A stretch of DNA of 64,000 nucleotides, taken from Arthrobacter sp. Its GTDB lineage: Bacteria; Actinomycetota; Actinomycetes; Actinomycetales; Micrococcaceae. Below the pieces are notes generated by a model. The model did no database searches. It saw nothing but the letters and a program-made list of their open reading frames with translations, and had not been told where the DNA came from. Shown here in pieces: positions 59,817-64,000 of this stretch. The position numbers and the translations under genes are program-made. How positions within the stretch are numbered: position 1 is the stretch's first letter; each line of letters begins with the position of its first letter. The DNA is taken from the NCBI GenBank assembly GCA_026393275.1, contig JAPLAM010000017.1:1-64000 (forward strand), written 5' to 3'.

Positions 59817-61019
59817 TTGACCTTGGTAGACGTGCGCCCGCATTCTCACCGAGTCCTCTGGCTGGCCAACGGTGCTCTTCTGATGGCCACCCTGAATCTT
59901 CGGCCTGCCATCACGAGCATCTCCGCTGTGCTGGAGGATGTGAGCTCCCAGTACAGCCTGACAGCCACAGAAAGAATCGTCCTCGGTTCGATTCCGGTTC
60001 TTGCCTTCGCAGTGGTGGCACCGTTCATTCCGCGGGTGAGCCGGAAGCTAGGAGGCGGAAGTGCCGTGGGAATTGCTCTTCTGACTCTGGCTGCCGGTCT
60101 GATCGTCCGTGCTTTCGTTCCAGGCGCGTTGCTTGCGGCGACTTTCTTGTGCGGGGCAAGCATCATGGTCATGAGTGTTCTCGTGCCGCAACTCATCAAG
60201 GAATACGGCAGCTCAGGCTGGTGGGCCGGCGCGATCACTCTCGGGTTCGGCCTCGGTGCAGCCCTGGGCGCCGGGTATGTCCGGCCCCTCGTCACCAGCC
60301 TCGGTGGGGCATTGAATCTCGGACTCGCGGTATGGTGTGTCCCCGCGCTCCTGGCTGCATCACTGGTGTTTCTATCCAAATACAGCCAACGCGGTAACCA
60401 TGAGAGTCCTCCGATTGCAACAGACGTCGTGCGGATGAGGCTAAGCACCACCGCGGCGGCAGTGGCTGCGTACTTTGGGGTACAGGCATTCCTCTACTTT
60501 TCTCTGACAGCTTGGATGCCTGCATACCTTGTCAGCCGGGGCATGAGTCCTTCCGGAGCCGCCGACATGCTCGCATGGTTCAATATTGCAGGTTTTCTGC
60601 CCACACTGATGCTGCCCGTTCTGGCCTCCAAAAGCAGACACTGGAAGGCGTTTCCCGCCGGCATCGGCATAGCATTGGCGGCCGGTATCGCATGGCTTCT
60701 CGTGGCTCCGGAATCTCAACTTTTCTACTCGATCGGCTGGATAGGCGCAGCACAGAGTTCGGCATTCTGCATGGCGGTTCTACTCATTCTGAAACGAACC
60801 ACAGAACCCGGTTTGGCGGGTTCGCTGTCGGCCCTTGCCCAGGGAAGCGGCTTCGCGTTGGCGGCGCTGGGGCCAGCAGCCATCGGGCTGATTCATCAAC
60901 TGTCCGGTTGGACACACGCCTTTCTGGCTATGCTGGCAATCTCCGTTGTCCTGGCGCTGGTTGGAGCCTGGTCCGTGACGGGCCCGAACATCGCACGTCT
61001 TGTGAAGGCCCCGCGCTAG
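59817..61019 (+). CDS. MFS transporter, CynX/NimT type
   Basis: A 400-residue membrane protein with twelve hydrophobic segments. The opening LANGALLMATLNLRPAITSI contains the NLRPA motif typical of the cyanate/2-nitroimidazole (CynX/NimT) group. The loop between helices 2 and 3 reads RVSRKLGG in place of the usual MFS signature. The start is TTG at 59817, preceded by GTGAGG. It lies downstream of the importer unit but behind its terminator, so it probably has its own promoter. Substrate unknown. Confidence 0.88.
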   Translation: MTLVDVRPHSHRVLWLANGALLMATLNLRPAITSISAVLEDVSSQYSLTATERIVLGSIPVLAFAVVAPFIPRVSRKLGGGSAVGIALLTLAAGLIVRAFVPGALLAATFLCGASIMVMSVLVPQLIKEYGSSGWWAGAITLGFGLGAALGAGYVRPLVTSLGGALNLGLAVWCVPALLAASLVFLSKYSQRGNHESPPIATDVVRMRLSTTAAAVAAYFGVQAFLYFSLTAWMPAYLVSRGMSPSGAADMLAWFNIAGFLPTLMLPVLASKSRHWKAFPAGIGIALAAGIAWLLVAPESQLFYSIGWIGAAQSSAFCMAVLLILKRTTEPGLAGSLSALAQGSGFALAALGPAAIGLIHQLSGWTHAFLAMLAISVVLALVGAWSVTGPNIARLVKAPR

Positions 61020-61461
61020 AAGCGATAACACCTTGTCGAAGGCAGTGTCCGGACCCTCAAAGGGGCCAAGGTGCCACTGCGTTGAATCGACGGCACGGCA
61101 CGCCGACTGTAGGGACACGATGCCTGGCGCCTTCGGTGTCGCGTGGCCGGACGCCAACTGCAGAAACGTTGAACTTCGGCCGGAGAATCTGCTGCTAGTG
61201 AAATGATGATCCTATGACGGACTGGTGGGACGGGTCCGGTCGCTAATTCCTGAAGCCGGACTCCATCGCCGCGGACCCGGTGAACCCTCGCCAACCGACA
61301 TCGCCGAAAGCCCTCCGCATCAAGCCCCTTCAATCGCCGGTGCCAACAGTGTTCAAGGCTGCGGTTCTGGATCATCAGATTCAGGGTTTCGAGAAGTTGC
61401 TCCAACGGCCTGTCCGGTGATCCTCAGGGTAAGCATTCGCTTGCCCCTTTAGCGCCGTCAA
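61020..61461. other. 442-bp intergenic region between convergent genes
   Basis: The MFS and M24-type genes converge here. No gene is supported; the longest frames on both strands have poor codon use and no ribosome-binding sites. A possible relic reads VFKAAVLDHQIQGFEKLLQR on + around 61350-61410, too short to assign. Confidence 0.45.
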
Positions 61462-62730
61462 TCAGGCTTCGACCACGTTTAATCGCAGCGCCAGTCTATT
61501 CATCTCCTCCACTCCGTGCTCTGTAAGAGCCACGGTTCCCCCCAAGCTGACTCGACGTCCATGCAAAAGTGCATTGGGCTGCACCGCAAATGCCACACCT
61601 TCGGCGAGCTCGAAGTCGCCGTCCCTGGGAACCGTGGGCGGCATGGCAGGAAGCACAGATAATGCGCTGTCCACATGTGTGTTCTGGTGAGTGGCACTGT
61701 TGAACATGACCGGGCATACGGTCTGTATCTGGGGGCCAGTGTTCCAGAACCCACTTTCAAGGATCGGTTTCTCCATGGCCGAGGCAACCTCGCTGAACAA
61801 AACGCCGGGGCGGAGCATACTGATACCAATTTTGTAGGACTCGACGCACGCGTCTTCCAGATCGCGGATAAGCTGTATGGGCTTCCCGATCGAAACATCG
61901 ATCTGTTGTTGCGTCTGATAACCGCCGTAGTGTGCAAATAGCTCCGCGGAAATTGTGTCCCCCGGCTCTAACATGCGCGAGCCGCCCCCCATCGTCAGCC
62001 ACTCCGGCGGTGCCCACCCAAAACGGTCCGGGCCGCTACGTTCAATGATTCCAGGGGTATGGATCTCGCCTCCTCCGGAAACGATTGCAGCGTAGGCCGC
62101 GCCGACCACGGAACTCTCCCGCGCTCCAGCATGAGCAGCCCCCACGAAGGCCGCCGACGCAGCTTCGCCCAGAATGGCCGAGGCGCGCACCATCTCAAGC
62201 TCTTCACGGCTCTTGACAAGCGAGAGCATCTCGACCGCCGCCGACATGTCAGAGAAACTGGCGGCAGGCATTGCACCGACTATGGCATGCCACAAGGGAT
62301 AAGGGATGTATCCATCGCCCATCCCGATTGACCGGCTGGACAGTCCTACAACCCCGATACGGGGCGCTGAGTCCACACGTTCGGCAATAAGCTTCGGAAG
62401 CAGCTCTGCAGGTGAGCCAAGCCGCAAATCGTCTACCCATCGGGGAAAGGTGACGCCGACCGCGTCATACCGCTGAAGCGGGTGACGCCCGACCAGGTAT
62501 ACGGCGCCGTCAGTCTGCGTCAGGACAACGACGCCGTTGAGCACCTCGTTACTCAAGTAGCGCTCGAGGCGGTCCAGGCCGCCGGGAAACACTACGAGCG
62601 CCTGCACATCATGCACCTTCATTAATCTGCGGAGCGCAGCATATCTTCGGTCGCGTTCGCTCAAGGAGAGAGTCGGAAACGAAACAAGGGCGGTCGGAAC
62701 AATATTTTCGGGTGCTCTCGTCGCGTTCAT
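61462..62730 (-). CDS. M24 / creatinase-fold protein lacking metal ligands
   Basis: A 422-residue protein with the two-domain layout of creatinase, prolidase and aminopeptidase P: an N-terminal domain (about 1-165) and a pita-bread C-terminal domain (about 170-422). The five metal ligands of M24 peptidases (Asp, Asp, His, Glu, Glu) are not conserved: the Asp pair region reads ISAELFAHYGGYQTQQQIDV, and the C-terminal Glu positions read FAVQPNALLHG and LGGTVALTEHG. It is therefore more likely a creatinase-like metal-independent hydrolase of a small amidine or amide than a peptidase. GGAG lies before the ATG. Confidence 0.8.
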   Translation of the reverse strand: MNATRAPENIVPTALVSFPTLSLSERDRRYAALRRLMKVHDVQALVVFPGGLDRLERYLSNEVLNGVVVLTQTDGAVYLVGRHPLQRYDAVGVTFPRWVDDLRLGSPAELLPKLIAERVDSAPRIGVVGLSSRSIGMGDGYIPYPLWHAIVGAMPAASFSDMSAAVEMLSLVKSREELEMVRASAILGEAASAAFVGAAHAGARESSVVGAAYAAIVSGGGEIHTPGIIERSGPDRFGWAPPEWLTMGGGSRMLEPGDTISAELFAHYGGYQTQQQIDVSIGKPIQLIRDLEDACVESYKIGISMLRPGVLFSEVASAMEKPILESGFWNTGPQIQTVCPVMFNSATHQNTHVDSALSVLPAMPPTVPRDGDFELAEGVAFAVQPNALLHGRRVSLGGTVALTEHGVEEMNRLALRLNVVEA

Positions 62731-63281
62731 GGGTTCTCCAAGCTGTTCGGCACAACGATTGACATTTGTCGTTCGAAGAATGTGGCAACTCGTGGCAAGG
62801 CGCGTGCCGGCATGCCTTACGGCGCTCCGACAGCGATGGCATTACGGGGCGGGCGCAGACTGGGTCCGTTTGCTGGCGCTTCCTCGTCTGCGGAATTTGA
62901 GGAGTCGTAGGCGTGACGCCCATCACGGCGCTGCTCCCAGCTAGAACACTAGAGTAGGCATCGCAGTAATAGAAACAAAGATTGGTGATGTATAACATTG
63001 ATCTAATCAATACAAACACGGGGACCATAGTTGGCCCCGCGGTGCAGAACGCCTACATCCTGACGGGTTCCGCCGCGAAGTCCCGCTGCCTTCGCGATGG
63101 GTACTGAGGGTTTGGTGCTGCGATAGCCCTTCAGGCGTCCCGGTGGGCCGGCTGCATGCGTATCAGGACGTCGGGCGGTCTTTACAGGTAGCAACAACTC
63201 ATGGATACTCTCATTACTGGGATCGTTCCCAAAAGTGATCCACACAACTTTACCTCTACGTCGGCAGGACAGGATGACCGC
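62731..63281. promoter_or_regulatory. 551-bp divergent control region with a palindrome
   Basis: This region lies between the divergent M24-type and glycoside-hydrolase genes. It becomes AT rich around 62960-63020 and contains ATTGATCTAATCAAT (62997-63011), a perfect 6-bp-arm palindrome, next to TGTATAACA. This is a likely operator for a GntR-, LacI- or TetR-type regulator outside the window. No gene is supported within it; minus-strand frames of up to 326 residues that cross it are shadows of the hydrolase gene. Confidence 0.5.
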
Positions 63282-64000
63282 ATGATCGAGACTACGACAG
63301 AACGCAGAGTTCCTTTTGGGTTCTTCGGAACGCACATCGACCGCTATACGACCATGTCCGTGGGGACCATGGACCGCGAATTCGCATTGATGAGCGAATG
63401 CGGAGTTGAGCGGCTGCGCGTGACATTCCTCTGGAACCAGATACAGATGTGGTATCCGCCGCGCTACCACGGCGTAATTCATACTGTCACGGACTTCCTG
63501 CGCTCTGACGCAATCGTCGGCGCGGCGGCCAGGGCGGGGCTGGAGATGGTTGGCACCGTCTGGGGCGCACCGCCCTGGGCAACGGGCGGTTTGAGGCCGG
63601 GAGAATCTTCCCGATTCGCTTTCACCGCCTTCGGCGGTGTTCCGGAGCATTCCGAAGACATCGGCAACTTCATGGGGGACCTCATCGAGCGGTATGGACC
63701 CAATGGAACTTTCTGGGCTGAAAACCCCGGAATCTCCGCCCGGCCAATTCGCATTTGGCAGCCCTGGCAGGAGCCCGATCGGCCCGCATTTATGCCGCAG
63801 CCGTTTGACGTTGGCTACTTTGTGGAGATGGCCCATGTCTGCTACAAAGCTGTCAAGTCTGCCGATCCTGGAGCAATGGTTCTTGGCACGGGCATCGGTC
63901 CCGCAGCTGCCGACTCCAAGGACTTGCTTGACTCGATTTATCGCGCCGGATACAAGGGCGCTGCTGATGCAATTGGTCTGCACGTTTTTCCGCGCAACGC
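63282..64000 (+). CDS. glycoside hydrolase-like (clan A barrel) protein, N-terminal part
   Basis: An open frame runs from ATG 63282 (AGGA 8 bp upstream) off the right edge, giving 239 residues; an in-frame ATG at 63201 would add 27. The pattern is a beta/alpha barrel: FGFFGTHIDRYT, VERLRVTFLWNQIQ, LEMVGTVWGAPPWAT, then IRIWQPWQEPDRPAFMP and DAIGLHVFPRN. The strand that in clan-A hydrolases ends in Asn-Glu-Pro with the acid/base Glu here reads Gln-Glu-Pro. There is no signal peptide, so it is probably cytoplasmic. The substrate is not deducible. Confidence 0.7.
   Translation, partial: MIETTTERRVPFGFFGTHIDRYTTMSVGTMDREFALMSECGVERLRVTFLWNQIQMWYPPRYHGVIHTVTDFLRSDAIVGAAARAGLEMVGTVWGAPPWATGGLRPGESSRFAFTAFGGVPEHSEDIGNFMGDLIERYGPNGTFWAENPGISARPIRIWQPWQEPDRPAFMPQPFDVGYFVEMAHVCYKAVKSADPGAMVLGTGIGPAAADSKDLLDSIYRAGYKGAADAIGLHVFPRN

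Noticed and set aside
63003..63983. 326-codon minus-strand open frame at the right edge
   Set aside because: It is the shadow of the + strand hydrolase reading frame, which has barrel motifs and a ribosome-binding site.

Overview
The window looks like chromosomal DNA of a high-GC actinobacterium of the Micrococcaceae (Arthrobacter / Pseudarthrobacter type). The grounds are the strong third-position GC bias, many ATGA/GTGA gene overlaps, an Asp23/DUF2273/AmaP envelope cluster, a MalEFG-type sugar importer with its own LacI regulator, and the general gene content. The species is an inference; no rRNA gene or other marker is present.

Bases 1-38,000 read as mostly intact chromosome. They hold a fatty-acid/acyl-CoA block (thiolase end, hydroxyacyl-CoA dehydrogenase, alcohol dehydrogenase), a PEP-utilising phosphotransferase, a cold-shock protein with a structured leader, and a LysE exporter. 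Next come a KdpD/KdpE two-component system without the Kdp pump and a PAS-PAS-GAF-GGDEF diguanylate cyclase. An acyl-CoA dehydrogenase and an acyl-CoA synthetase are divergent, with a MarR regulator behind the synthetase. A LysR gene faces a cytochrome P450 / [2Fe-2S] ferredoxin / reductase set whose reductase is frameshifted. The lower valine pathway (mmsA, 3-hydroxyisobutyryl-CoA hydrolase, mmsB, enoyl-CoA hydratase) follows as one tightly overlapping operon. Then come exonuclease III, the LacI-controlled sugar ABC importer with three tandem LacI-type operators, and the five-gene Asp23 cluster.

Bases 37,500-55,100 are an accessory zone of mobile DNA. An IS3-family element (37,523-38,780) is followed by fragments of HxlR, MFS and AAA-ATPase genes. 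The main discovery is a complete Tn402/Tn5053-type transposon at 39,529-50,920 (11,392 bp). It has 25-bp terminal inverted repeats, 19-bp TniA-site-like repeats at both ends, a perfect 5-bp target duplication (GCCTG), and the full tniA-tniB-tniQ-res-tniR module. Its cargo is neither mercury resistance nor an integron. One part is a secreted 1109-residue RHS/YD-repeat protein with a glycine-zipper-like hydrophobic C-terminus, followed by a 62-residue two-helix membrane protein (candidate immunity). The other is a secreted DUF2599 protein followed by an 83-residue two-helix membrane protein, enclosed by Tn3-type inverted repeats next to the 3' stump of a Tn3 transposase. The transposon sits 113 bp upstream of a decayed serine-resolvase gene beside a res-like inverted repeat, the classic target choice of this family. 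Immediately downstream are a tRNA-Ser 3' remnant with its terminator, an unknown membrane-protein gene coupled to a frameshifted DUF4238 gene, a broken gene with a 48-bp tandem duplication, and a degenerate ISL3-type element.

Bases 55,900-64,000 return to functional genes. There is a NitT/TauT-type ABC importer (permease, ATPase, lipoprotein) in one transcription unit with a cupin-like and a SnoaL-like protein. A CynX-type MFS transporter, a creatinase/M24-fold protein lacking the usual metal ligands, and the start of a clan-A glycoside hydrolase running off the right edge follow.
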